A DNA stretch of 64,000 bases from Romanomermis culicivorax (Eukaryota; Nematoda; Enoplea; Mermithida; Mermithidae): positions 434,001 to 498,000 of the forward strand of contig CAWUHX010000037.1 of assembly GCA_963922205.1 (NCBI GenBank). The letters run 5' to 3'. Under the pieces are notes generated by a model. That model searched no databases. It worked only from the letters and a program-made list of their open reading frames with translations, and was not told where the DNA came from. The translations under genes and the position numbers were made by a program. This document shows positions 22,201-33,500 of the stretch, piece after piece. Every line of letters starts with the position of its first letter. Position 1 is the first letter of the stretch.

Positions 22201-24045
22201 TCTATATCTTGACTTTGTCTATATTGAGAGTGATATAAGAAAATCAAGATTTGAAGTTGGCTTTAGTTGAGCTTTATCACTGGCTCGTGCGTTTTTCTAT
22301 AAGCAGCCTAAAATTATGTCTTATGGTCTATCTTTCATAAAATACTTCTAATTTGTAAAATAGCAAAAAATACGTAGTTTTTTCATAATATTTAAAACAA
22401 CTTTTACTATAGAATTCGTTAACGCAAAAAGTTGTTGGTTGAAGGATAGTAAAGTAATGTTGCAGATTTTCAGTTTCAGAGTAGAAAATAGTACTTAAAT
22501 ATGCAATAATACGTGCGTTCCAGCTTTATTATTCGGAAGCATAGATGTAACGGAGTTCCGAGTTCTGGGGGTAAGATGACTTTTTTGTGGATGAGGTGGG
22601 ATCATCAATTGCCCAAAATCTTAGGGGATCATTGAAGAAACATAATAGATTTTTTCGTCCAAAATGTCCAAAAACAGTTTCAAAATAGTCACTTTTGCAT
22701 AAAATTATGGAAATATGTATTTATGGCGCTAAACGCGGAACAAATTGACGTTTTTAACATTTTTTGTTCGAAAATGACCGTTTTCTAAAAAAATCAACTT
22801 TTTCCAGGTTTTTGGACCAAAAGGGCTAGCCTATTTTTTCCATATGATTTACAAATTTTGTGAGGGGTCAGTAGTTATACAGGTGAGTCCGTATAACTAC
22901 TGGGGTCAGTGGTCACCATACATGTAACGGAGCTCCAAGGTCTGGGGGGGGGAGTTGGAGCACTTTTTTGGGGCCGGGGGTCAGTAATTCCCAAAATTTT
23001 GGGGGGAGGGGTCCCTGAAGGGAAAAAAATTCGATTTTTTCCAATAAAAATGTCCGAAAAACGGTTTAAAAAGTTGTAATTTTTGTCTAAAAAATGATAA
23101 AATATGTACTTATGGCGCGAAGCGCCGAGAAAATTGATGTTTTTGACCATTTTTTGTTCAAAAATTGACATTTTCATGGAAAAAATGAAATTTTTTAGTA
23201 TTTTTCCGACTAAAACTATGGGGGTCTCTAGGGCTGCCATATGGCTAGCCATAGGATTGGAAAATCCTGGGGGGGGGTCGCCGAATGGCTAGCCATATGG
23301 TCGACGATTTCTGGGGGGGGGGATTCCCATAGCACTCCCCCCCCAATTACATGTATGGTAGTCACCATGCGGCTAGCCATATGGCCGACGATTTTTGTGA
23401 GTGATTTATATGACACTCCTACCAGTTACATGTATGGTTGGAAGATATTTCTCTTGAAACTTTTTACAGCATGATATCAGCTTGCAACTATTTTTTGCAA
23501 TTTTTGAAACGTCTCATAGTCAATTTTGTTGACCAGTCAGATCATATTCTTATGAAAATTGCAATTTTTAATTTTTTCAGTCGTTCAAAAAAAGTAGCTC
23601 GTCAGCCACCTCAACGTTGAACAGACGAAAATCAAAAAGCGACGTTTTCTTAGATCCCGATAATTTAATTTGTCCCTTGACTCCATCGAGGAGAGCTTCA
23701 TCTATTTCGTCTGGAAATACTTTTTTCCTTGAAGTAATAATTAATTTTTTGGACGCTTTTTTTCTATATGAACGCTAGTTTTTGGGTCACTATTTTCATA
23801 TCGAATTACGATATAGTTTTTGGTTTTTGTTTTAGCGTTTCGTTTTCAACCTGCGGTATGTCCACGTTTTCATGCGTACTCTTTGCATTTCCGTGGAATT
23901 TTGTTCTTTAATAATGATTGTCCAATAATGACCTAATACGACGGCGTCCAAATGTAAACAATTAAGCGAGATTAGTAGAATGTTTCTTTTTCAGGAATCG
24001 ATATCTGAACGGCTTCTTTCCCGACTGGAATCGTCGAATGTTTAA
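14050..24045 (+). CDS. Liprin-beta (PPFIBP/hlb-1 family), 5'-incomplete, about 19 exons
   Basis: Liprin-beta proteins are cytoplasmic scaffolds that bind liprin-alpha and act at presynaptic active zones and cell adhesions. The exons read in one consistent phase and give a coiled coil, a Ser/Thr-rich linker with a basic patch, three SAM domains in the order and spacing of the family, and a short acidic tail. Nearly every intron has GT..AG ends with good consensus. Exons: 14050-14181, 14250-14364, 16050-16108, 16167-16215, 16610-16740, 16890-17021, 17316-17511, 17724-18013, 18451-18607, 18868-18909, 18970-19057, 19216-19347, 19639-19789, 19850-19961, 20751-20959, 21410-21547, 21976-22164, 23581-23733, 23995-24045. 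The N-terminus is absent, presumably across the gap. Exon 8 and the last exon are the least certain. The introns carry MITEs. Confidence 0.88.
14424..14777. mobile_element. Foldback-like element with GACAACTGAGCGCC arms around a TTAGGC array
   Basis: The left arm (14424-14558) has about nine units of gacaactgagcgcc with small spacer changes. The right arm (14672-14777) has about seven inverted units (ggcgctcagttgtc). Between them is a telomere-like array. The flanks share an imperfect 14-bp direct repeat (CCTCGTTCCATGAC at 14410-14423, CCTCGTTCATTGAC near 14787-14800), which may be a target duplication. It lies inside intron 2 of liprin-beta. Confidence 0.7.
14560..14633 (+). repeat. Interstitial (TTAGGC)n-like array
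   Basis: About eleven hexamers of ttaggc with a few variants (ttagtc, ttagac, ttgggc). TTAGGC is the telomere repeat of nematodes. The array is short, internal and flanked by inverted arms, so it is interstitial and not a chromosome end. Confidence 0.85.
14912..15747. mobile_element. 836-bp hAT-type poly-G MITE with nested inverted sub-elements
   Basis: Ends CATACATTTAACGGAGCCCC (14912) and ...ATTACATGTATG (15747) are flanked by a perfect 8-bp duplication GTATGAAT (14904-14911 and 15748-15755). An inner inverted pair at about 15173-15411 (GGCTACCATACGGCTAGCC, and complement) and extra CATACATGTAA ends at 15282 and 15700 show that related elements inserted into one another. It contains two GGCGCGAAGCGCC palindromes (15070, 15500) and long G or C runs. 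No protein is encoded. Confidence 0.8.
16610..19347 (+). CDS. Liprin-beta exons 5-12: Ser-rich linker
   Basis: Exons 5-8 encode low-complexity Ser/Gln/Asn-rich sequence (SSQSSAFGSYNSS, SNASQSSSSGCQT, SCEASTSSSSATQ). Exon 9 contains REHFRSNKRSTSAPNL, closely parallel to the SNKR-ASAPNL patch of liprin-beta and a strong family marker. Exons 11-12 are basic (KPKNRRSVKRFISKF). Exon 8 (17724-18013) contains a hydrophobic run (YIFISVILF, about 17785-17811) next to a TTATTTCAG acceptor-like site, so a cryptic short intron is possible there. Confidence 0.75.
19639..22164 (+). CDS. Liprin-beta exons 13-17: three SAM domains
   Basis: SAM1 spans exons 13-14 (FNQWNGEMLARWINQLGLNMY ... SSNDLEK / ALHKKKLLLALRAI). 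SAM2 is exon 15 (RWLDDIGLPQYRNIFAENRI ... MLTIEDLLNMKI ... LHHASLSRSIEVLR). SAM3 spans exons 16-17 (VSEWLRTIDLSEFTPNLM..GVHGALM / VLEPTFTADTLASVL ... LIKRHLSMHFNDLLGPE). The RWLDDIGLPQY motif at the start of SAM2 and GVHGALMVLEP across the last splice are hallmarks of the liprin SAM cassette. No residue in these domains looks broken, so the gene is probably functional. Confidence 0.93.
20235..20740 (-). other. Unidentified intronic segment with a 90-codon open frame
   Basis: This part of the intron after exon 14 is more GC-rich than its neighbours. On the minus strand it has an open frame with ATG at 20509 and stop at 20237, hydrophobic and without a motif I recognise. It could be a fragment of a retroelement or SINE. 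No function is proposed. Confidence 0.25.
22540..23436. mobile_element. Older poly-G MITE with a younger copy nested inside (22917-23357)
   Basis: The outer copy begins CATAGATGTAACGGAG at 22540 and ends TTACATGTATG at 23436, with diverged 8-bp flanks (TTCGGAAG / GTTGGAAG). The inner copy begins CATACATGTAACGGAG at 22917 and ends ATTACATGTATG at 23357, with flanks GTGGTCAC (22909-22916) and GTAGTCAC (23358-23365). Both belong to the family of the 14912-15747 element. The whole lies in the intron between liprin-beta exons 17 and 18. Confidence 0.75.
23581..24045 (+). CDS. Liprin-beta exons 18-19: C-terminal tail and stop
   Basis: Exon 18 encodes a Ser-rich basic stretch followed by DPDNLICPLTPSRRASSISS, parallel to the conserved ...VCPM... 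segment downstream of SAM3 in liprin-beta. It ends at GAA before GTAATA. The proposed final exon 23995-24045 keeps phase 0, encodes ESISERLLSRLESSNV and ends in TAA. A small alternative exon near 23836-23855 is possible but breaks the phase. The final exon is the weakest part of the model. Confidence 0.65.
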
Positions 24046-24318
24046 TGAATCGCCGAAGGTGCTGTTTTGCATAACGTTTTTGAATGTATTTCCATGGAAG
24101 GTTGATCAAGTTTCGTCTTATCGTTGCTTTATGAATATGTTTCGGTGCCTTTTATGCATCATATTTTTGTTTTTACCATTTGAGATCCAAGTCAAATGTA
24201 AATTCTTCCCTAAGCCGGTTTTCGTTAGTTTTTCGGTGCATTTCTCATATGTACAAATATGTATATGGTTTTTGTTATATACGTATCATCCGATCTAAGC
24301 CCCTCCTATGCTCTGACG

Positions 24319-24487
24319 TTGACGCGTGTGGCTACTTTATAGGATCGTACGAGTCGGTGTGCCGTGAGTCGACCTGTCTCAAGACCCGTCGACGCACGTG
24401 TGGCTTCTATGCTGTGAAATTGACGCGTGTGGCTACTTTTTAGGATCGAACGAGTCGGTGTGCGTGAGTCGACCTGTGTCAAGATGT
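24319..24487 (+). repeat. Two tandem units of about 102 bp
   Basis: Each unit contains gacgcgtgtggctacttt, ggatcg(t/a)acgagtcggtgtg and gtgagtcgacctgt. Two copies are visible, starting near 24319 and 24421. Confidence 0.7.
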
Positions 24488-24837
24488 GGCGTTCATACGC
24501 GTTCGTGCCTGTCGACACGGGAACGAACGTTGCTTCATGTGAACGCGTTTCGACGCATTTGCAGTTTCTTTGAATTTATAAAAAAAGTCCTTTCTTGAAA
24601 TGCTTTCAAATCGCGAGTAATATCTCAGATTTTTAAGGTTTTCAACTGAACTGTACGTCACATTTGGCTGAAAACCTTTGAGCGTACTCAGTCGGCCTCT
24701 AACTATTTTTTTGAGTAAAAAGTTTCATAGTCAAACGTTTGTGTGAACAATTTCAACCAAAAGGTTCATTTTTTTCGATTCTTGCTTTACAAGCATACTA
24801 TAGATAGGGTTGAAATTTTTGGCCGTCGGAAGTGTGT

Positions 24838-24930
24838 TCCTAGTTGATCGATTCCCCATTGAGTGAATTCCCAATTGAGCGATTCCCATTGCGCGAATTC
24901 CCGGTTGAGTGAATTTTCAATTGAGCAATT
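24838..24930 (+). repeat. Degenerate tandem words GAATTCCCAATTGAGC
   Basis: About six units of 14-17 bp (gattccccattgagtgaa, ttcccaattgagcgatt and similar). The design matches the other tandem-word patches in the window, but the word is different and no inverted partner is visible. Confidence 0.6.
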
Positions 24931-26606
24931 CCAAACGAGAAAACAATAACATTTTCTTCATATTTTCCTTGTTTATTTTATATTTTTCTTAGCATATATT
25001 TCTTATTTAATTCGTTATGTGTGTTGCAATTATTTATTTCTCATGAAACAATATGAAACAAATTTTTCTCATGAAACAATACTTTTTTCTCATGAAACAG
25101 TACGTTACAAGTTGTCATAATAAGCATTGTCTCCCAAGTAATTCTTATACAATTCGGCACGCTCTATTTCCTATTTGGTTTTATCCTCTGTGATTTTTCT
25201 TTATTCTCATATACTTTTTATCTTATTTTTTGCTTTTACTTCTTTATCTTCTCCTATTCTCCAGATTCTTTTTTTTGTTCATTTTCACTTTATTTTTTCT
25301 TTCTTCCTCGCTGCTTTCTCTATCTTGCTTCTGTCCTCTCACTTTTTTCATGTTTTTTCTTTTTCTAATGCTTTTCACCTATTTTCACATATTCTTAGTG
25401 TCTCCATTTTTGTTCCCATTTCCTTTCTCTTGATGCTTTTCTTTCTTCCTGCATTCTTTTGTTAATATTTTTTATGGAGACTTACACTCACAATGATGAA
25501 AGACTCAAGCATGCGGAAATGTTCAAGAATTATGTAACACCTAATTCAGGAATATCTCTGATGAGGGTCCTAATATACTTTTACTTGATAACACAATTCT
25601 GAACTTCGACGATTCCCAATGACGGAACGCAACATGATATAAAAACAATAAACAAAACGTGATGATTTCCGAATGTAACTAACTCGAAGACGATTTCTGA
25701 ATTCTAAACAACATGATGACAATTTCCGAATTATATTGGAAATAAACTGTTTTTCATCATGCTCTGCTTTTTATACTGCTTCTTTAAACCACGCCTTTAG
25801 GCCAAGGGGGCCCCACTTTTTGTTATGTCTTTCCGGCCAGGTCAATCACTGTTTCCATCTTTACATGCTTCTGTTTACCATGGTGCTTCATTTCCACGCC
25901 AACATGCTTTAGCTTCACCTTTATTACCTTACCTACATGCTTCCTTCCTTTTCCCACTAATTACTATGTGATGATGGCCAGTGTTCCATTTGAGACTTGT
26001 GTCTATAGTCTATTTTTTATAAAATGCTTCCAAATCGAAAAGTGACACAAATCAGTACTGTCGTCAAAATCGCTTGCAGAGAGCTTCTACAGTAAAATTT
26101 TTCACTCGAAAAAATGTTAACGGTGATGTCAGTATGCCGACAAATTTCCAGTCCTATATTGTATATTTTTTATCAGAAAACCGGGATAATCTGAAATACT
26201 ACTTGCTTTCCACTTTCATTATTTAGAAGCATTTCAAGAAAAACAAACTATAGGTCAGGGATTTTGCATTTACAAAACCAGGTGCTGATGTGATACTATT
26301 TTGGGTCAATTAATTGGGTCAATTATGGACTTTGGTGCAGGAAAGTTCAAAATAAAATACTTATCCAACACTTCAGGAAAAATGTATAGGAGTGTTACGA
26401 GACAGAATCCCAGAGATATTCGAAAGTACTTCATGCAAATGATGTTGCTTAATTGCGAAAGATGTTGCTTAATTGGGGGCAGTGAGGAGGTGGGTGGTCC
26501 GGAGGAACCAGTTCGGATCTTTGATGGAACTGGGCTTCAGGTAACAGGCGATGAGGGGAGACGCTCAATCAATAATAAAATGTGTCACATTAAATGGAAT
26601 TGGAGC

Positions 26607-27503
26607 TGTAACGACCAGATTTGTGTGAGGTACTTTACTTCTAACCAATTAACCAATCGGTCGATACGGCGGGGCAAATAACGGGACGGGGCGAGGGCGA
26701 ACGGTTACAACACAACAACGGGTAATCGACGGTCGCTTGAACGTCGACAAAATAAAACGGGGGCGGCGCGGTTGCTTGCAAATAACAAAATACACGACAT
26801 GGTTTAATTGCTTTCGAAGACGGTTGCTTGCAAATGCGGGCGCGGGGTCAAAATAAAAACGATACAAGAACAAGAAAAGAATAAATCACGCTTTGCTTCT
26901 TCTTTTATACGGCGATTCTGGCCACTCCCTGGACGCTGTGGGAGGTCGAGCTTCTGTCCATCTTCTTCCGCCAATCGTCGTCTCCTGCTACGCTTTTTAT
27001 GCTTACTTAGTTACGCCTCTCTAACGCTTTTCTGGTACCGTATGCTTTCTGTGCTTCGCTTGCTTTCTACGGTGGGCTTGGCCACACCTTTGTGCTTCTG
27101 TGCATGCTTCCTGTATCGGTTTCTTTGTATACACACGTTTTGTGGGGCCGCCGCTACTGTTACACTTGAGACTACTGTACGGCGGGGCTTCTACGCATTT
27201 TACTGTGTGCAGGTGTTGTTTACAATTTTTACGGGGGATTACGGTAACCGTGGAATGTGTAGTTCAGTGTAGGTTCTAGGGGAACAGCTGCCGTTTGTGC
27301 AAATTAATTAGGGCATCTTAATCGGGCTACCGGGGTGTGAACGGATCAAAATAAAGTACTTCACGTAATTTTGTAGGAATGTTTGGGTGTGAATCCCAGA
27401 CACCCTTGAGACGATAAAATGTGAAAATTAATAATATTTAATAAATGTCTATTACATACAGTATGCTACATATTTACAGTACTGCTTTAGCAGGTACGTT
27501 ACA
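26607..27503 (-). repeat. 3' LTR of the env-bearing retroelement
   Basis: 897 bp, near-identical to 35002-35899, with roughly 15-20 differences including a small indel. Both contain short open frames with no independent meaning. The LTR ends are inverted (TGTAACG / CGTTACA). Confidence 0.95.
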
Positions 27504-27516
27504 TTTCCCTCCTTCC
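27504..27516 (-). promoter_or_regulatory. Polypurine tract
   Basis: On the minus strand GGAAGGAGGGAAA lies immediately before the TGTAACG of the 3' LTR. This is the expected position and composition for the plus-strand primer of reverse transcription. Confidence 0.85.
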
Positions 27517-27534
27517 GGAGTTGAACGTCCTCGT

Positions 27535-30500
27535 TCAAGGCTTTCGAGGTTGAGGAGGGGTGGGGGTAGATTCGCTAGCTGCTTTCCGAGGGTAGAAAGG
27601 GGTTGTCTCGTTTACATGCACCGTAAATGTAATATTCTTATGGGGGTGTTTAAGTGTAACGTTGGGGTACATGAAATTTGTAACTGTATAGGGCCCGTTT
27701 TGGCGAGGGAGGAATTTGGGAGTCAGCCCTTGTTTACACGAATGATTTTTGTAGAGAATAAGATCACCTGCCTTGTAATGTATGTTCTGAGCATGCTTGT
27801 TATACTGACGGGTGTAGTGGGCTTGGGCTTTTTGCAAACTTTTCTGCACGGTTGAGAGTGCTTCTGTGAAATGCGATTTTACATGAAGGGCGTAATCGTC
27901 TAAATCAACCATGTAGGACGTGGGGAAAAAGTTTAAGGCTGCGTCTGACGGCAGATTAGCTTGCCTACCGTGAAGTAATTCAAATGGGGGATACGAAGTG
28001 CTATCATTTTTATGAATGTTGATCGAAAAAACGGCATACGGGAGATAAGTATCCCAATCAGTGTGATTTGAATTGATGTACATGCGGATACGGGTGGCTA
28101 GGGTTTGGTTGCAACGCTCAACTTCCCCATTGGCAATGGGATGATATGGGGTAGTGTGAATTTTCTGAGTATTGCATAAATTTGTGATCGGTGAGAAAAG
28201 ATCGGATACGAAATCGGTGCCACGATCACAATGGATGATTTTTGGGGACCCATGACGACAAACAATTTTGGTTACGAATAGCTTGGCAATAGTGGCTGCA
28301 GTGATGTCAGGGGTCGGGAATGCCTCTACATACTTTGTGAAATAATCGATGAAAACGACAATGAATCGGTTGCCGTCTTCAGTGAGGGGTAACAGTCCCA
28401 TGCAATCAACACCAACTCGATCAAATGGGCCAGTTGGCTGAATTGGTACCAAGTTTGCATGTACTTTGTGCCTAAGAGCTTTTTGTGTCTGGCATGGGTG
28501 ACAAGTTTTGCAGTAACGTTTGATATCCCGGCTCATTTGGGGCCAAAAATATTTCTGTCTGAGCAAGTGTAAAGTTTTCCTGGCCGCAAAATGACCTGTG
28601 AACTTGCTGTCATGATGTGAGGCGATGAGATGCTGGACTTGGGACTTGGGAATGTATAGTTTTGCCTGTTTGTCGACTATACGGAAGAGAATGTTTTGAT
28701 GCACTGCGAATTTGATCAGAGTAAGGGGGTGTTTTTGGGCGATTTTTGCTAATATGCTTTTGACAGTTGGATCAGTGCGTTGGAGTTCGGCGAAATTTTT
28801 CTGTTGCTCCTCTTGTTCAGTTGCTTCGGCTTCCAAAACTGAATTGATAGTTGATATTTCGGGGCGGGTTTCTAATTGCTCAATATCAAAGGATTGTTTT
28901 ACTGTCTGTGAGGGGAATCGAGAAACTGCATCTGCGTTGCGGTTAGCAGTGCCTTTCTTGGGTCGAATGTCGAGCTGAATACCAGAGAGGGCTAATCCCC
29001 AACGGGCAATGCGAGGGGACGGGTTCTCCTTTTGTAAGACTGCCTGAACTGCTGTGTGGTCAGTGTGTACAATAACATGTTGCTGGAAAAGATAAGGGCG
29101 GAAATACTTGACAAATTCGACTACTGCAAGGGTTTCCAACTCAGTGATCGGATAGTTGCGTTCTGCGGGTTTCAATGTGCGGCTCCCAAAAGCAATGGGG
29201 CGATCCTGACCTTTATTATCTAGTTGACTGAGAATGGCGCCAATTCCGAGTTTTGAGGCTTCAGTTTGCAGAATAAACGGTTTTGTGAAATCGGGATGCT
29301 GTAGTATCGGGGCATGGATGAGTAATTCTTTGAGTTTAGTGAATGCGTTTTGCTGTTCGGGGCCCCAGGAAAATTCGGAATTCTTTTTGAGTAGCGATGT
29401 GAGTGGGCTAGAAACTTGGGAGCAATTTGGGATGAATCTGCGATAATACGAGGGTAGGCCAAGGAATGACTTAACTTCTTTTGAGCTTTTGGGTGTGGGT
29501 ATGTCATAAATGGCCTGTACCTTATGGGGATCTGGTGAAATGCCTTGCTGAGAAATGACGTGGCCTAAGTATTGGACTTGGGGCTGGCAGAATTTGCATT
29601 TTTGTATGTTTAGCTTAAGGCCTGCTTGTGAGAATCGGGCAAGAATAGTGTCTAAACGTTCCAGCATTTGGGCATGGGAGTCTGCGAATACCAAAACATC
29701 GTCGAGATACACAAGGCATGTGTTCCATTGCAGACCCGAAAGAATAACATCCATTAACCTTTGGAATGTGGCTGGGGCATTGGTGAGTCCAAAGGGGAGG
29801 TAATTGAATTGATACTGGCCGGCTGAGCAATTGAATGCAGTTTTTTCTCTGTCTGCTTGTGCTATAGGAATGGAATAATATGCGTTGGATTGGTCAAGGG
29901 ATGTAAAATATTTCATTCCACGTAGGGTGTCTAGAATTTCGTCTATAAGGGGTAAGGGGTAGGTATCTTTTTTGGTGACTTTGTTGAGGCCTCTAAAATC
30001 AATGCATAAACGATGGCCTCCATCTTTTTTGGGGACTAAAACTGTGTTGGTACACCATGGGGAATCGCTTTGGCTTATGACACCTGCTGCTGCGAGTTGC
30101 TCAACTTCTGCTTGTATGATTTGCTTTTCTTTTGGGGAAGTCCGATAAAGTTGTCTACGTACGGGTTGGGAGCCATTGGTGTCAATTGTATGTGAAACGA
30201 GGGTGGTTCTGCCTACGTCCATTTTGGATTTAGCATATAATGTAGGGTACTTCGATAGGGCGCGTAGGAGTTGCGTTTTTTCTGCTTCTGTGAGGTCACT
30301 CGAGGTTAAATTAACATTTTCTTTTAACCATGTGAATGTATCAAAACGGTTGGGCTGGTTTTGCGTGGAAGGGGTTACGTTAGCGGGAGCATTTTGCTTT
30401 GGGATGTAACATGAGACTGTACCAATGCATGTTCCAGGATAAAGAATTTGAGCTGTTTCTTGTGTGTTTAGGACCGATATGGGTATGCGACTGTTTTGGT

Positions 30501-33500
30501 TTTCAGAGATACAAGCTGCGAAATGGACTTTGGGATTCTGTTTGGGTTTTGGGGTGAATTCAAGCTGTTTGACCTGTAAGTACGATTTGGGCAAGGGGAC
30601 AGTAAATTCGGTTACTGTACGGGGTGGTAATTCTAATTTCTCGTCTAGATAAGTTCCACCACGGGTCGAAAGCGGGCTGTATTCTAGGCCATCACAAGGT
30701 AGTATGACATTGCCAAATTTGACCTGTGATTTTTGATTGTTGATAGTGTATTCCGAAAATCGACTGAGAAAGTTTTTGCCTAGAAGGATGTCTGCTGTGC
30801 AATCTTTTTGGATATGGACCATGATTGTTTCCTGGATTGTTTGGGCTGTCACTGTGACAAAAGTGGTCCCTACGAAGTGAATCGGAAGATTATTTGCGGC
30901 TTTTGCTTGGACTAGCGGGGGTTTCATGTCTAACTGTAGGATTTGAGCGATTCGGGAATCAATGAGTGAGTAAACTGCACCAGTGTCAATCATGCCTTTT
31001 GTCATTAATTTGCCGTTAAGTGTGATTGGAATATGAGGGGTATGTTTCTCAGGTACGTTTTGGGGTGGCTTATTTGATGCAGATTGGTGAATTTGATTAA
31101 TGAGTTCGATTGCAGGAGTTCGGGGGGTATCAATATCAACAAGGACGTATTTCTGCTGTGTTTGTGCCCCACGACGATTAGCTAATTCTAAGAGTGCATG
31201 GCCGAATGATGGGGGAATGGTCTCATGTAGATGTCTGTTGTTTGATGGTATTTCATATGTATGTTCCTTTGTGGCATGATGCTTGGGAGAAGGGAAATAT
31301 TTTCGAAGAACGAGAAACGAATAAAAGACGCCTGCAATAACTACAGTAATAACGGCGAGATTGATAATTATTTGCAGGGGTCCTTTGAGTAAATTGTTTA
31401 ATCCGTCCGTGAAACTTTGGGTGGTACCGGTTATTACATGTTCTATGCCTTGACCGGCGCCAGAGAGTGTATTTCGGAGTGCTTGGCCAGTGCCTGAGAT
31501 CATGTTGTAAACTGTATCCGAATTGAGGGACATTTGGGCGGTGTAATTGACGAGTTTTTTGACAATGTTTTCGAGTGTGTGAGTTTTGTAAATGTATTGT
31601 TTCAAAAAGAGTAAGTTGGTTGAAATAGTTGCAAGTTGATCATGAAAAATGGCGGGTGTATTAAAATGGAAAAGGGAGAAATTTTGGTTCCAGACGATTT
31701 CTAAAGGTAAATTTGTGACATGCGGGGATCCTGTTTCACTGACCCATGTATTATTCTGTTTGTAAAGGGCTACATGCATGTGATGACAGTCAACGGTTTG
31801 CGAAAAAGGGGTCAAATCGTTGCCTCCTGGGTTTGAAAACATGAGTTCCGTTCCTACGAGAATGGGTAAAAGTTTGTAGCATGTTTGGTTGATTTTATGG
31901 TTGTAGAAGACTTTAGATGCGTTTACTTGCTTGCAGGGCCAGACTGTGAGGGCTTCTCCTGTAAATTCTGCTATGATGTCGGTTCTTTGTAGGAATGCAC
32001 GGGCTCCAAGGGTTGCATCAAGACGTAAAATTTGCCATACGAGATCAAGGTGACGCTGTGCCTGTCTGCATAATTCACTCCATACGTTTTTGAAATTTTG
32101 AATTTCGAATTCCTGTATTTTGTCTGCTAGATAGTTTAGTTTTGCATTAATGGGTTCAAAATCATCAAAATCGTATAATGTAGTATGAGTTTCGTTGGTT
32201 TTTGGGGTTAAAAATGCGTTACGATGTGGGGTGCTTTTGTCTAATTGTACAATAATGCCTTGTTCGGTTAGAATGCTATCTTGGATTTCTGGGCAATTGG
32301 GGTTCGAAAAAACTGTATTTTTAACCGAGAATGCACCTTGTAGTTCTTCTATTATCATGTGTGTTTGCGTGAGTTTGATGGGATGTGTATTTTTGTATTC
32401 GAAAGGGCATAAGTTTTCAAATGCTGTTTCATTCCAGATAATGAATCCGTCGGCTGTGACACAATGACCTGATGTCGGTTTGCATGACCCTAGGTCACCT
32501 AATGTACCTGTCATAGATTTGCCATTCCAAGATGCTATTTGTCCTATTTCTATGATGACGTTAGTGACCGAGGTACAATGGTCTGTACAACACCATGTGT
32601 ATTCTACGCTTAGGGAGTTGTTTGTTGACCAAAATCCTGGTTGGGTTTCGTATAATTTTTGACCGTTGTGTTCTTTGTCTATAACGATTGCCTTACAAAC
32701 ATGTGGGGTTAGATCTTGCATTTCGGTTTGGTCGAAGACAATACCTTTTGATCCAAAAAATCCTGTATTAGTACAAATTTTGCGTTTGCGAACACTGCAT
32801 TTGTATGCGTTTGTAATGTGGGGCTTAGTGGAGGGGATATAGATTTTTCCGAATGTCTGTATGGGTTTGTCTACTGTGGAAAGGGGCATGCATGATACAA
32901 GTTTTGGTATGCTGACTGAGTGACCACTCAATGAAGTTCCACACATCTGAAATTGGGCACTACACGATGTGGGGATTATTATACATAAAAATATACAATA
33001 CAATGGCCAATGTAGTGGTTTAGTGGAGGCGGCGGGGTACTGTATATTTTCGTTCTGGCCGGTTTGACGTGGCGGCTGTTGGTGTTGTCCGGTTTTGGGT
33101 TGAGGGGGTGGCTGGTTTGCAATCTGAACATTCCGTAAAAGTTTGGAATTCGAGTTATGGGATGGGGTTTGGACTTGCTTACTTGTGGGGGTCGGTAGCA
33201 ATGTTTGGTGGGGGCGGAATTGGTATGGTTCAGGGGTCAGGCCGTGTAAGAGGGACAATAAGTTGCGACCTGTTTTCGACGGGGTTTCGGGGGCGGTGGG
33301 CGGCGTTGTGTCTTGCTTTCGGGGGATTTTGTAGCCTACGGGGATGGTGGGCGGCGATTTTTCGATTTTTGCGGCTTCAGGCATGGGGGGTGGTGACATG
33401 GCGCACCAATCAGGTACGTCCAGATCAAGGACGTATTCGTCACTACGGCGGTGGGTGTTAGGCATGATAGTTCCTAAAGTAGTCTGAGGGCCGTTAGTTA

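Larger units (their letters stand above)
24046..26602. other. Intergenic region, no supported gene
   Basis: Downstream of liprin-beta. It contains a tandem duplication (24319-24487), a tandem-word patch (24838-24930), a pyrimidine-rich tract (about 25185-25460) whose open frames are compositional, and a patch of GATGATTTCCGAAT-like words (25650-25745). No promoter or RNA gene could be assigned. Confidence 0.5.

Noticed and set aside
23836-23855. An extra liprin-beta exon between exons 18 and 19
   Set aside because: It has AG and GT borders but is 20 bp and breaks the phase; direct joining of 23733 to 23995 keeps the frame and ends in a plausible stop.
25175-25465. Phe/Leu/Ser-rich, membrane-like open frames
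   Set aside because: They result from a pyrimidine-rich tract; two overlapping frames look equally hydrophobic, so composition explains them.
26808-27272. 155-codon and similar open frames in the LTRs (also 35132-35668)
   Set aside because: They lie wholly within the LTRs and repeat in both; no domain or separate start is seen.
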